Of a stretch of DNA of 64,000 bases, positions 42,272 through 56,100 are shown one piece after another. Both the position numbers and the translations under genes were made by a program. Every line of letters starts with the position of its first letter. The first letter of the stretch is position 1. A model generated the notes under the pieces. That model was not told the origin of the DNA, did no database searches, and saw only the letters and a list, made by a program, of their open reading frames with translations. Source of the DNA: Heligmosomoides polygyrus polygyrus (lineage: Eukaryota > Nematoda > Chromadorea > Rhabditida > Heligmosomidae); assembly GCA_947396885.1 (NCBI GenBank), contig OX377205.1, positions 52,064,676 through 52,128,675 of the forward strand. Direction: 5' to 3'.

Positions 42272-43468
42272 GCGCTGTTAGCGGGAAAGTGAGAATGCAG
42301 ACGGCTCTCGCTCTTTCGCGAGCCCACAACTGTAGTGAAAGGTCGCGCGGTTTGCGATTTCTCACGTCAAGGCCATCTTCTCTTCGCTCGGATCGTTTTC
42401 TCCTGGAATTAGCGCAGGTGTCCCTATTTCGACTTCGCGTTGGTAGGCAGGAACAGGTTCAATGCCATATCTATGTCTTATACGTTCTTTGCAGTGATTT
42501 CCCCAGTTAGGATAGGTACATTGTCAGGTACCGGACGCATTGGAGTGTGTGCAGTTTAGTTTGCAGTTTCGAGGGTTCTTTTTTCCTACGAAGCTTCCGT
42601 GAATGTGTCAAAGCCAACCAACTTAACGGTCTTGAAATTGTGAAGTGTATTCGCTCAGCCTGTCGAATGAGCGCGATGGCGATGTCGTATGCACTTCGTT
42701 TCATACTGGTTCCACCATCGAAAATTGTGCCCAGGCATGCTTTGTAAAGGAGTTGGTTTGCGACGAAAATGTCCGCAAGTCGCTTACTGCGCACATTTTG
42801 GAGCAAACCATCTGCTCTTGCTCTTCAACGGGAGTTGCCCTCTAAAACAACTTATGCGGAGCAGAAAAGACATTAAGAGCTTTCGCGTCTTGAGACAGGA
42901 TGGAGATGCGTGAGCAGTCCTGAATCAGAATGAGGTCTCTAGGTTCTTCCTTCCGTAGTGAAGGAACTAGACGGGGATTGTCCTTCTTGCTCCGAAGCGC
43001 GACCTTCTCTTGCTCCAAATTTCGATTACTATAAGCACTAAAAGAGCGTTATAAGGCAGAAGCATGCCATAATCGAATTCACGAGTACAGTGCGCACAGA
43101 GAAGATGCTATTCTAGTATCGTGTGATTTGAATATGTGTCAAGTCTGGACAGGGCTACGCAAGGAATTGCGACGGCTCGCTGATGTCGGTGTGACTCTTG
43201 CCTTGCCGGGTGTATTATGGCAGTGTACAGACATGAGAATTTGTTTTGAGCGATAATCAGAGCAGAAATCGGTAAGTAGTAGTGGTGAGGTCCGCTGTGT
43301 ACCTACTGCGCCACGCTCCATTACAGAGTTACTCCAAATAAGTTTGAATGCTTAGTCGCTTCTCATCTTTCACCTCCTCATCCGACAACTTTCGGTGGAG
43401 TCTGTTCTCGCGAACGTGTTTTTCGTTCATGGGACCTGTGTGTGGACAGGTATAGCAGTCTGTTTCAG
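42272..43468. promoter_or_regulatory. shared intergenic region between divergent genes
   Basis: About 1.2 kb between the start of the minus-strand CENP-B-type gene (42271) and the trans-splice site of the plus-strand APC gene (43468). It must hold promoters for both. On the minus strand, CGCTAACAG ends three bases before ATG 42271 and may be a trans-splice acceptor. No defined factor sites were identified. Confidence 0.5.
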
Positions 43469-43485
43469 TGCGTCTAGTCGCTGCT
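43460..43485 (+). promoter_or_regulatory. probable spliced-leader acceptor and 5' UTR of apr-1
   Basis: CTGTTTCAG ends at 43468, 17 bases before ATG 43486. In nematodes such an acceptor close to the start codon normally receives a spliced leader. This supports 43486 as the true start. Confidence 0.6.
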
Positions 43486-44150
43486 ATGAGCGACGATGAA
43501 CTGGATGAGGGTCCAGGGCCGATTCCGTCGTCGTCGCATGCTTATTTTGATGGAGAAGTCAGTGTCGCTGGTTGAAAATAGTGTGTGCAGTGGGAGCATT
43601 GTACCACTTCTAGGTAGTTGATGTAGAGCACACTGTCTCTGGCCTGCTGGCTTCGCTTCGTTTGGAGGAAGTTCGCCATCAGCGGACAAGCGACGAAGAT
43701 GATGAGCAGCTGAGAGTTATACACCAAAAAATTCATACTGTTGTACTGCAGGACCGGGACGATGCACGGTGAGCTACTTTGTGAGGCTATTTAACCCTGA
43801 CCGTGCCATTCTCTTGGTATTTCTCGCTGTTTGAAGCCAGTGATAGATTTCTGTCCATTTTTTCATCGGCCCGTGACTATCCCTGTGGATAAGCCCATTC
43901 TGTAATTATGAGCGTCCTTCGGCGCGAAGGTGAGTGGAATAAAGTGATGTGTTTGGAGGTCACTTCATGAAACAGAAAAACCACCAAGACCCATTGGCCG
44001 TCGTCCTGCCCCGAAACCGTCGCTTTCAGCGTCGGCGTTCGTCTGTGAATACTCCTATAGAATTCGATGAGATAGCGATTGGATTCTGTGTTTTTCAGAA
44101 GGCGGCGTTTGCGAAGGGCATTGCCACCGTCTAACTGCGTGCGGGAGCAG
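43486..44150 (+). CDS. apr-1: apr-1 N-terminal exons (four)
   Basis: Exon 43486-43557 encodes an acidic start, MSDDELDEGPGPIP. Exon 43614-43768 encodes a charged helix-like segment including SLRLEEVRHQR and IHQKIHTVVLQD. Exons 43976-44044 and 44099-44150 (after TTTTTCAG) encode a basic stretch; all four joins keep frame. A small optional exon, 43894-43929, would also fit the phase but has a poor acceptor. Coding exons must exist between 44150 and 45021. Open segments at 44185-44340 and 44290-44400 are candidates, but I could not find a phase-consistent path. Confidence 0.55.
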
Positions 44151-47100
44151 GTAGGTGTTTTTTCGATTGTTCGCCTGACGTTCTCAGAGCCGATTATGCA
44201 CATAGGCACTGCGTACATGAAACGCATTCGCATCGCTTGCCGAGTTGTGCAGAAAATCATAAAGGAAAAGGAAACAGCGAACAGATTGTCCGCTCAGCGT
44301 CTTTAGGTCTCCATCGCATTGCTCTGTGGAACCTGAAAGGTCAAAATCTCCAGTCATATTGCTACGTCCTTATCTTCAAGAAAGGGTTGCCTGCGTTGCT
44401 TTCGTGTTTCCGAATGTCACTCGAACATTTGAAAGTGTTCTAAGAGCGTATTATAGTGCGCTGACGTCGTCCTGGCTTTCATTGGTGGGTTTCCTTCAGT
44501 TGCTGCAGACTTCGGAAGTGCTGCAGGCTTGCTTCCCTAACTGAACACTTCCCTTTTGTACTGCATAAAGGATAAAGGATGGTGTTACTCACTCCCTCTT
44601 GGGTAATCTACTTCCTCGGGATGTCGTGGGAGCGATTTGAATGCGTATTCGGGCTATGCAATGACGTGCGGTGTCATGGACAATGAACAAGTATTTTATC
44701 CTTCACAGACAAGTCTGGTACCAATTCATCGACCTCGGAGGATGGAAGGCTTCGTCGGCCTGAGCGGGAAATCCGCACCAAAAAACATGGTATCGGGTGC
44801 ACGCGACAGCAGGCACCTCCAACTGCGGTTGCACATCGTACTGTATAGTGTAATGAAATGAAAACGATGCGTGAGAGGGAAACAGTGCGGCGGAGATGCT
44901 GAAGCATGAAATGGCACGCCTGCAACTGAAGCGAAACACCTTCCACAGGCACTCTTTTTAGTCGCCGTGCCTCCTATTTTTTATAGCTGACTGTAACCAC
45001 CTCCACTAGGAACATTGCAGATCTTCTACCTGCGAAGGCTTCCTCAAAATTCGGCGCCTGCTCCATCCTACTATCCACGTCTGTTCGGCGCACTTGACTG
45101 CATTGTCAAGGAGTCGTTCGATGAAGAATATCGAAAAGTAGCCATTATCCTAGGTTAGCCGTCACTGTCTTCGGAAGCCGATCAAAAAGCTGCAGCTTCT
45201 AATTGATCTTTTCTGTTTTAGGACTAGTTGAAAGCCTTGCCGAATTACTGGTTCTGGAGCTGCACGTGTTCGAGTTTCCACCGCGAAACGAACATCGCTC
45301 CCTTCGAAAGCTGATTGCGAATGCGTTAACCAACTTAACGTATGGCCATGCTATCAGCAAACGTCGACTGTGCTTCTACTCCGAATTCATACCGGCTGTG
45401 GTCAGGATACTAAGCGAGGCGAAGAACTTGGCTCAGGTATGTCATAGTCGTTCTATCTGCGATCTTAGAGAACGCCGCCAATTCAAAGGGTTCTCGTTGA
45501 ACCTCGCATCAGACGGCGAGGAAGTGGGTCACGGCCGGCCATTGACAGCCTCCCGCATCTCCTATTCTATAATTTAGCTATCGTATGCTATTCAAGGTTA
45601 TGCGGCAAGTGTTCGCCCGTTTGTCAGCGCTGCCGCTTGTCGATGTCGTTGTTTACATGTGTGGCTGGGTAGGGAAAACCGCTGGTTGGACTGGAATCCG
45701 CCGGCGCTGATAATCGCAAGAAGTTAATGAGCCGCCGGGTGAGCCTCAATGTAACTGGCCTCATGGGGCCACTACGGAAAGAGCAGGGTGGTGAATGACC
45801 GGCAGCGCTGTGGCTCAGTGGCGAGGGGCTGACTTCCAGCTGTTATGGCGCTCGTGCCAATAGGCGCAAGATGACTGCTGTGTTACACTCGTCCGGAATC
45901 CGTGCCCGTGCTTTACCTGCGCGAGGGATTCGCTCCAGATAATGCTCCCATTCATAGACCTCTACTTCTTCGTCCAGAAGTGGGACTTACGTTTGGCAAT
46001 CGGTACTGGGAATATTGTAAGCGTTGATGGAAGGGCAAAGAGAAGTAAAATAGTGTAGTGGGATGCTGTTTCGTAAATGTATAACAGATCGTACCTAAGC
46101 GATCGAAACGACCGCGGTAAACCAAACATTGCAACCCATGTGACAGTTGCTGCCCTTGCGAAGCATTACAAGGGTCATAGGCGCATTATCAATGGAACGT
46201 GGAAAATTGCGTAGCAGAGACACAGGTGTGCGGGGTCTTCTGGTAAAGTCGGTGAGGATCTTCGGTCGAGTGCAGGACTGTAGCGGTCCATGTTTTGGCT
46301 CGAAAGTTTGCATTACTCAAATAGTAGTTCACGAGTTGCCATATTATGCTTCTTATGCTTCTGTGATCGACTACATGTCGCGGTGAGACCGGGCAGTCAT
46401 GGGCGCGTGATGACCTATGCTTCTTTGTATCATTTTCGCTTCGAATTGGACACTTTTCAAATCAGATTGGTCACTCTTCTACGCAGGCTTAACACAATTG
46501 AAATCAAATTGATCATCTTCCAAATCAAAGCTGGCGTCTTCCAGACTAAATTGGAGACTCCAATACAGTGAAAATAATTTTTTTGTTCAAGGAAAATTTC
46601 ATGTAACACTCTCTTTGAACATTTTAAATTCACCTGCTGCAATAAGTGAACACAGTGTTTGAAATTTTATTCAAAAATTATTTTGCAGTGAAAAACAATA
46701 CATTTTGTTTTAAAGTGCACAAAAGCAGTGATGATGTGTATTGGAAAGGAGGTCGCCCCACGCACTCGACTACATCGCTGCGATTTTTATTCGATTGATA
46801 GCACAAATTCTGTTTGCGTGAAGTATTCAGCATACATGTGAACGGTAGAACAAGGACAGATAGAAAAAATATTGTATATTCTCACACTCCTGTTTCCAGT
46901 AAGCATCATCCACACAATGAATCGAAGAAAAATCGCAACGACCTAGTCGAGTGCATGGGGCGATCTTCCCCTTTAATACACTACCAGAATTCAGCGACCT
47001 TCTGGCCGCCAAACTTCTGGTTGGCGGCTTCGCCCCCAAACCCGGAGAATAGAACACCCCGACCGCCTTCTTGTCCTCTTCTGGCCTTTTCACATTCATT

Positions 47101-50100
47101 CGAGTAAAGCAACTGGTTTTGCTATACAGAATAGTATAGCGGGATACGGTAAGACAGAATCTTCAAGGCTGCGCTCGTTCTATACATGGCAAGGAACAGA
47201 TAGAGGGCCTTAATCCGAAGTGCCTATTCTGCGGAAACACAAATGAAATTAACTGGTATTGGTAGAGCGCTCGCCAGTGCAGTTCACAATCCGACGGGAA
47301 TATCATTACTACATTACTCCGATTCCTTTACTCATTCTCCCTGCCCCGGCCCCACCCATCCACCAATACCCCATTACCCATGTGCCGGCAGAAAACAGAA
47401 GTGGGAATCAAGTACGCGGACACTCGTTGGTTCTCGAACCCTTTAAAAAGTCATCTAAAAATCTCACGGATGCTGTGCAAAGTCTTATCTGTGTCACGTC
47501 TTCTGGATCCGGGTGCTCATTGGGTAACGTCTGTGACACATTTGCTAAGTCCGGACGCATATTCACGACGTCTACAACACGTCTTTTGCACCCGACACAT
47601 GTGGCACGACGTCTGTAGCACGTCTTCTGACGCCACGTTGGACGACACTGAAAGGAAACATTGGTCCCCTTACGGGTCCGTTTCACTGACCCCTTCACTA
47701 GTCCCCTCTACTGATCCCCCTTTAATGGTTCTATTACTGGACCCTTTACTGAACCCCCATAAATGGTCTTCCCTTTATTGGCTCCCTTACTGGTCCCCTC
47801 TTGACTGGTAATTCACTGCTACCCCATTTATTGGTCTCCCTTCACTGGACCTCTCCCTTCACCGCTCCCCATTACTGGTCCCACCTTCACTGCTCTCCCC
47901 TTTATTGGTCAGCCGTTTACAGGTCTCCCTTCACTGGACCCCATCCCCTTCACCGGTCCTCATTACTGGTCCCTTCCTCACCGGTCCCCCTTAACCTTCA
48001 TTGGTCAACCTTCTACCGGTCCCTCCTTCACTGTCCCCTCCTCATTCACCGGTCCCCCATTACTGGTCACCTTCACTGGTAACACGTCGTGTGAATCCGG
48101 AACCCCTGGTGCGACATCTTTGACAGTTCTTCTGAACCCGGACGCGTGTTCTCAACTCGAACGTGCTTTGTGCGACATCGGTGGCACGTCATCTGAATCT
48201 AGAAGGCCTTTCGCGGCTTTGGTGACACCTCTTCTGGACCCAGACATCTGATGAACGACGTCGGTGACATGTCTTCTCAGGCCAGATGTAGTACTTTGCG
48301 CGACATCGTTGACGCGTCGTGTGAATCCGGAACCCCTGGCGCGACATCAGTGGCACGTCGACTGGGTCCGGACAAGTCTTTTCGACATTGGTGACAGCTT
48401 ATCTGGACCCAGGCACCTGATGAATGACGTCAATGACCTGTCTTCTCAACCTAGACGTCCTTTGCGCGGCATTGGTGACATGTCTTCTTAACCCAGAATC
48501 CTGTTGAACGACATCAGTAACACCTCTTCCGTACTCGGACGCTCGCTTTCACGACGTCGATGACACATGTTCGGAACGGACACTCTTTGCGTAGCATCGA
48601 CGAACCGTCTTCTGACTCCTCTCAACATGACGTAGGTGACACTCTTTGTCCGTATGTCGTGCTACTCGAGGTTTTTAGGTCGATCTTTATTTAGCGGCCT
48701 GACGTTTCGATTTTCCGTCGTCTGCCTAGGTGCATGGGATCCACCGCAGAGACCGATTTTCGCCCATGCTATCTGTCCAGTAGAGGCGAATCGAATCGGC
48801 GGTTTTCGGATATTGGGCCAAGTACTCTCTCATCCTGGTACAGGGCAGTCTGCCAGTTTCTCCTATATACTCGCCGCGCTGATTGCATGCTGCGAAACAC
48901 ACCTCCCGAAGTCATGCAGTCTCTGTCCAGCTCCGTTTAACACACTGTGAAGCGGTCGCTTGGGTGCGGATAGTAGATCACTGCACATGTTCTAGGATGG
49001 CATCTCCACTTTGGACCTAAGCACTACCGTGAGAACTGGCCAACCTTTACCCCATGGCCACTCTCCTTACCTGCTTATAGCACTTCCCTGACCATCTGAA
49101 TATGTTGCAGTTTAGACGCTCATTCAACAGTGGCACTAATTGAGCGATGCTGAAGCCGTTCAGGTTTAAACTTGATTGGTCTTCAGTAATGAGTTCGCAC
49201 CCTGCTTGTAGTGCATCCTCCTTGGAAACGTTATGCTATGTTATGTTTACTACACTGGCTGTTGTTCGCCATATGAAAATAACTGGACAGTAAAAAAAAA
49301 AACCAAAAGAGTGCAAGCGAAACTGTGGTCCACTCGATTTTCCTTTTTTCCCCAACTAGTCTAGGTGATCAGAAGAGGAGAGTGGGAGGACTAGATAATG
49401 CCGAGGTTTTGCGAAAAGAGATCTCGGAGAGTACTGAACAATACATTAACCAGAATCCGCAAGAAAGCATCGAAATTCAATACAATCCATAAACGAACCC
49501 TAACTGAAACGATCTAAAACATCCTTAGGACAATATCTATCTACTCTTCTACCACTATATAATTGAGTTAGCGGTCGATGAAGTTTGACTGATCTAACCT
49601 AAGTGAGATACGCCTCATCATCTACAGCGCGATGAAAATTTGCTACTGAACGTGGGACGTTGCTGCTGCCTTTACTGCTTAACACAACAGCACCTACGCG
49701 CGTTTCTGAGCGTCCAGATTCAGAAGCCGACTTCGTGCCATAAGCATGAGAAGACAACTAAAGGGGTAAGAGTAGAAGGGGACTTCGAATGTGGAGAACC
49801 GGCGGCGATCAGGAGGGAGCGACCTGGAGCAGGCATCGGGATGGGGGGTGGTCGATAGGGGAAACAATGAAACAGACCAGGAGGTGGCGCCAAGAAGGGT
49901 TAGGGAAATAAGGAGGGTCCAGAAGGGAGTTACCAGTCAGGGAGGGGACAGTAAGCAGGATCAGCAAGGGGATCCATTACCAGTAAGAGGGACAGAATTT
50001 AGAAGATGTGACACCGATGTCACACAATGGGCGTTCGCTCGCAGTTGCCGTGTCGTGAGCGTGGAAGGGCTACTTAATTGGGGTAGGATAGTAAAGGGGG

Positions 50101-53100
50101 ATCCCGAGGGGGGAGGGAGGAATCGACCTGGAAGAAGGGACCTAGAGGCGGGACTAGGACGGGAACCAGCGAGAAAGGAGCCGTAAGGGATTCATACGAA
50201 GATCATGAAATCTGCCATATGCATAGCCTCTTCATGCTCTACACAGCGGCGACTGCTCGTTTCTGAGCTTCTGGATCCAGAAGGCAGGAACCCTAGGTCG
50301 CGCAACAAGCGTCTTGATCCTGAATACGTGTCACCGACGTCTGCCGTGAACATGGGATCACCAAGGGGTGGTAGACAAGGGTAGTAAGGGACCTCTAGGG
50401 TGGACCAGGAGAGTAACCAGAAAGGAAAGGAACAACCTGGAGGAGTGGCCAGGACGGGGAACCAGCAAGAAGAGACCAGTGGGGGGTCAATAGTGGAAAC
50501 AAAGAACTGGGCCAGGAGTTGGGACCAGAAAGGTGGGGGACTAAAGAGGGGAGGGAAGACGTGTAAACGCGGACCAGCAATTAGATCCAGTAAGAGGAAA
50601 CGAGTAAGGGGAACCTGGCTTCGAAAGGCATGTCAACGATATCTGGAAAAGCTAGTTGTTGAGCATGAGAACGGTTGCGGGGGAGCAACCGGAGGGACAG
50701 AAGTACTGCGCAGCACAAACCAATGACGTTAATGGCCGGTCCGGAGAGAATGTTCACGATGAAGGTACCGAAGTGGTCAACGGCTTGATCCCGATAAGGT
50801 ACGCACCAGGTCCTAGATGTTAGCGAATCTTAATTTTTACAAAAACTGCTTTCCATAGGTCAGTTAAGCTGCAAAGTCGCGCGAAGCGCGCAAGTGCGAG
50901 ACACGCCGTCAGGCGGGTCGGAGCACTTGTACGAGAAAGTCTAGAAAGGAAGGCAGGCAATGATAAGAAGAAGAGCAAGTAGGAAAACATGCGACGAATT
51001 AGACGTTGGGGTCCTTGCATATCAAATTTATAAATGTACGGCAGCTCACTCCTAGAGATCCTTTTTAGACAATGCCTCGAACGTGACCGCTGCTCTATTT
51101 CAAAGTAAAATCGTCTGAAGTTGAGCGTTTTGACTCGAAGCCTAATCAAGCCATCCGTAGTGGACGTGATTCTTGTTGAAACCAGCTTCTCAACATAAGA
51201 CAAAAGCAACGTTTGTATACAGTGACATACACCAAATGATTCCCTTACATATCCCTCCTTCACACTGGCATTTCGGAGCACTTGCAGGAACTTATTGTTT
51301 TTGGATAGATGGGCCTAGATAAACTTGAACAGTTGTACTAGAGCAGGATTAAGTACCCACGAAATACGTTCTGTTAGACAGCTACGTCGCTTATTATTAT
51401 TTATTACCATTTATTTATCAGACATGAGCATAGTCATAAGTAATGACACATAAACAAATAGTAAGTAGGAAGACCTGACGAGGTTGTCTGCTCGAGCCTG
51501 TAGAAGTTACGCGCAATGTAATATGCCGTGATCGTTTTACTGTGCTCTTTTTTTCGCTTGCCAAGGATTTGTGGCTACTACGCATTTGTTCTTTAAGTGT
51601 TCCGTTTGATCATATCTCTACGCTAGACAATCGTCTATGCCCATAAATGAATAAATAAATACTAGGTCACACAAACTTACAGCAAACATAAAATTAAACA
51701 CAGCAGAATTAGCACAACTTTTTGCGCACAATTAAGGACTTGAACAAACTCACAGACATGTTTATGATATTCTCATCCTACCTAATAATCACCTACTAAT
51801 AAGTTCAGGTCCTTAAGATTTCTGTAAGTGAGGAAGTTTGATCTCGCCTGCGATTTTGGGACAGGAAGGTAAAGCCTTAGGTTCTCTCTCTCCTATTAAG
51901 GCTTTACCTTCCTGTCCCAAATTCGCAGGCGAGATCAAACTCCCTCACTTACAGCAATCTTAAGGACTTGAACTTATTATTAGGTGAGGATGAGAATAAC
52001 ATAAACTTGCATGTGAGTTTGTTCAAGTTGCTGTTGTTCTTCAAGTTTGTTCAAGCTTATAATTGTCATAACCATGAAACAGGATGACCATCGGTGGCAC
52101 AACCGTCCGAAAGTAGCTTGCGAGTTTTTAGAAGTTCCTAGAGCGAGGGGCGTTGCTCATATTTGAGCTGTTTCTGCCCATATGCTATATCGGCAGCGGT
52201 ACTGTTATACTTGTAAAATTGTTCAGGAGAGGTTATGCTCAATCGGTTATGCTGCAGCTTCTCAAGCAAGTGCTCGTTCAGCTCTACGGTGAAAGTTCCA
52301 GCAGCCTAGCACAACGCTCTTCGCAGATAGGCAAGCTTTGCCGAACCCAGCCTCGACGGGAGAATATAGTTGTGCTTTTGCGAAGTTTTATCGGACGAAT
52401 GAATGAGCGGACTTATTCGGTGTCGAAAAATTTTGGATGATCGAAAATCAAATACGCTCCGACTTTTCATTTGATCGAATAGTCGACTAACGAATTTGTT
52501 CGAATGAACGAATAACGAATAGTCGTAGTTTGCTGTACAATAAAACGTGCCTATAACAAAAAGACCCGATTAGTACTTCGATTCTGCACACTGTTAAGGG
52601 AGTGAAAGATGGTATTGCCATGTCTTTTTGAAATGCGCCACGCACACTAGTTCTGCATGATATCGGGCAAATTGAAGTTCTGGGCCTTTTCAATTACCAT
52701 ATGATGATCTTACAGTCCATAACGACCTTCTCCTTGTTGCCTTTCCTTTCGAACTTTAGCTCGTCCTGACAAGCAGGACAGCAAAGGCACGTACACGCTT
52801 GCTTGTTACGGCCTATCGACCAGTGCTCGCATTGTCACCATAGTCCACTGAGGGACCAACGGAAGCCGCACAATGTAGGCAAGGGGTACGGGACGGCACC
52901 AACCCCAGGTCAGAATGCAAGATTGAGGTAGGGCTTGGCCTCGGGCGCGATATGCAGGCATTCTCCCTTCCGGTTGACCTTGGGGTCTCTGGAATAGATC
53001 TCAAACACCTCAAGGGCTTTGCGCGCCGACATTTGAACCCCGTTCCCATTTTCCATTTGAGCTCCAAAACCACCCCGTCATGAGAGTTGCTCCTATGGTA

Positions 53101-56100
53101 GCCTAGAGCAGTGGAAGAGCTTCTCCTTCCCATAAAGATGCTGTTTTATCCTCACATGCAGAGGACGGACGGTTTCACCGATGTACTCCTGTAGCCGTAT
53201 TCATGAACGTTCCCGGGATCTTCCCGGCTTCCCACGGGAAGCGACCGAGACGAGAGAGCGAGGCAGGAGAGAGAGGCGAGAGATGATATCGCTATGTTAT
53301 CGCTTATCTCCCGCTCCCGCCGCTTCATGAATACGGACTCTGGACGTAAGTTCGGCAGTGGATCAGTACACTCGATACGGTGCAGTGACCCTTTTTTCCC
53401 GTTGGGTAAGCCACGCAGTCAGGGGTTCCACAGCAGCGATCATATAGCCGATTGCGGACTAACTGGGTCCTGAGGTTGTCAGGTGGCAGATCAATCACCG
53501 CAGCCGAGTTCTCCAGCCCAGAGGGTATACGTAGTGAATAGCCGTTGAAGGCGGCTAATTCCCGAACCACCTCCAGGGATTCGTTCCGCTCACCTTCCCT
53601 TGTGCGCACTAGCTGCATTTTGGAACATGTTCCTTGCGACTGTCTGCTTTGCCCGATTTGGGTGTGCCGGCTGACTATGGGCAATTGTGTTATTCTTCTT
53701 CAGTTCAGTTTCCGATACCAGTTGATGATGTAGGTATCCCCTGTCACCTGCACCTGAACATTGAGGGAAGGGAACTAGTTTCCGCAAGGCTTTTCCATTG
53801 TAATATTTATGCATTCGTACTGGCTGTTCATGACCTCAAAGCATTTGCGCATTTTATCCTGCCTGGCGCATTCGATGAAGCCGTCGTGCACGCATCGGCA
53901 GTATAACAGAAGCAGCCGTGACACCACAGGTCAATGGCTAGTGTGGGTGACAGGCGTCGTCCCATAGCCAGTTCCCTTATCTGTGCGAAATACCTCCCTG
54001 ACCAACTGAAGACACTGCATGTAGTCACTCCTCCAGGAGTGCCATCAACTGGGTTATGGAAAACCCAAGCGTGTTAGTTGCTTCATGGTGTTTGTTGAGG
54101 AGTTCGGAGGTGGGTTTCATTGCGGAATCGTTTGATACATTGACCTAGAGTGCCGTAACAACAAAGGACTCCATGGCGCAGGTGGTGCCAAACCGCGACG
54201 TGCGCAGGTATTCAAGGAACATGCCGGTGTTACTAAGGTGGGCTGGAAGAAGCTTCACCAAGGATTGGTGCGCATGGGAGAAGGTGCCAGTTGGGAAAAG
54301 ATACAGGATGGGGTCCCATCTAGACTAGCGTCTGAAGTTACACATCATATGTTGGGAAGTGCATACAGAATCACTTTCACCGCAGTAATGGATCGCATTC
54401 TCAGCTTTTTTTCAAGAAGCTTCATCCAAAAATAGATCGAGCGTTAGATTTTCTTTAATTGTCGATGTCTTCCTGCAATTCCCGCAATGGCGAGAAGGAA
54501 TGTCGTCAGCTTCCATCCTGACGCCTGCAACAGGTCATGAGCGGTAACTTGGGTGAACGGAGACTCTCGACTGATAAGAGAATATTCTTGATTAAAAGAT
54601 ATACAGAAAGAAAATGAAAACATATGAGTGCATTTTCTAGGCAGAAATTCGTTGCTTTTTCCTTTCATTTTCAATACATTCCAACTTATAGCCCTGATCA
54701 AAACTTAGGACACTGATCACTCAAATGTTGCGTGATAAAGTTATATGCTTGAGGATTGGGAGTTTATTCTACCTTCGAATAAAATTACTCGATCGGATAG
54801 AGTTAATATTCTAATGTTGCTTCCTTCGATGTTTGAATTCGAATGAATATTCAACTTTTGGAAACTGTCGATGTTCGAATTCGAACGAATATTCGAAAAT
54901 CAAGAAATATTGGATATTCGACTATTCGTATAATTGCTCGAATAAATTATTTGAATATATTCGTTCGAGCAAAACTATAGAGGATACTGGCTTGCAAGAA
55001 CTCCTTCAATAGTGTGGCTACTGCAGCTTATTTAGCTTACTTATATTCGCGTTTCCGACAAGAAAGGTGTAGGTGAACATGAGTGCAGTTCACAAAGCCT
55101 ATGTATCGTACTACACTATTGGAACCACTCAATCACCGCTATCGTTCAGGTCTACGCTGGCCTCATAAGGAATCTGAGCTGGATGGCAGACGGCAAAATG
55201 AGCGACGTTCTTTCCCCCACTGCAAAAGCGCTAGCTCGTGCTGCTGTCATGGCTCATAACGAACGCGATGAGGGTAGGCTCTCATGCACTCAAGCTAACC
55301 ATCCGCAAGAGCACTGCGTTCGCGTTTACAGGTTGTGTGCGTGCTATTCTGAGCGCGCTGTGGAACTTAGCATCCCACTCAGAACGCAACAAACGAGCCA
55401 TATGTGAGGAGCCCGGCTTCCTCGCCCTTCTTACTTCCTTGCTTTCAAACGATGCGAGGATGACGGTATGCACGTCTTGCTCATAAGTAGTAACTAGTTA
55501 GGAGCACCGGGTTGCTTTACAAAGTTGGCATGTTCTGTTCTCAAAGGATTTCTTTCAGGCGGTGGTGGAAAGCGCCTCGGGTATTTTGAAGTATATTTCT
55601 CAGTATTTGTCAACGAACTCTAGTCATGTGAGCGCAAGACCCGAGCTGGCTGCTCAGCTTGTGCAGTTGCTCAGCAGCGCGTCGTTTACCATAGTGGCGA
55701 ATACTCTCGGCGCCCTAGCTAACCTTATCGCCAAGGATCCTCATCTCCAGGTACGAGTGGCAACATGATCTCTGTTCCTTTGACTCTGCCCTGTATTGTC
55801 ATAGAGTGGTCTCTATGAAGTTACCTGACATTCAGACGCTGGTGCGCCACGATGCAATGGGAATGAATCAGCTGAATGTTCTGCGAAACTCTGCCCGTGA
55901 AGACATTCGAGTGGCTGTGAAGGCGGTCCTAAATCATCTCAACCAGCCTGTGGGATACACACGTTATGGCGGTTAGTTTGGAATACAAGCAGCTCAAAGC
56001 TTCGACAGTCCAATATAACTTTGTTCTTCTCCAGATATGTCGTCTTCGATGGGGTGCGAGTCGATGTGCTCTCCGAGGGACTCGCGCCTGCTGACCCTTC

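Noticed and set aside
46827..47107. overlapping ORFs in the apr-1 intron
   Set aside because: No domain, both strands open, and no splice framework. Considered chance.
47380..48082. ORFs rich in PFTGPH / LPYWS motifs
   Set aside because: Translations of the CCCTTCACTGGTCCC minisatellite.
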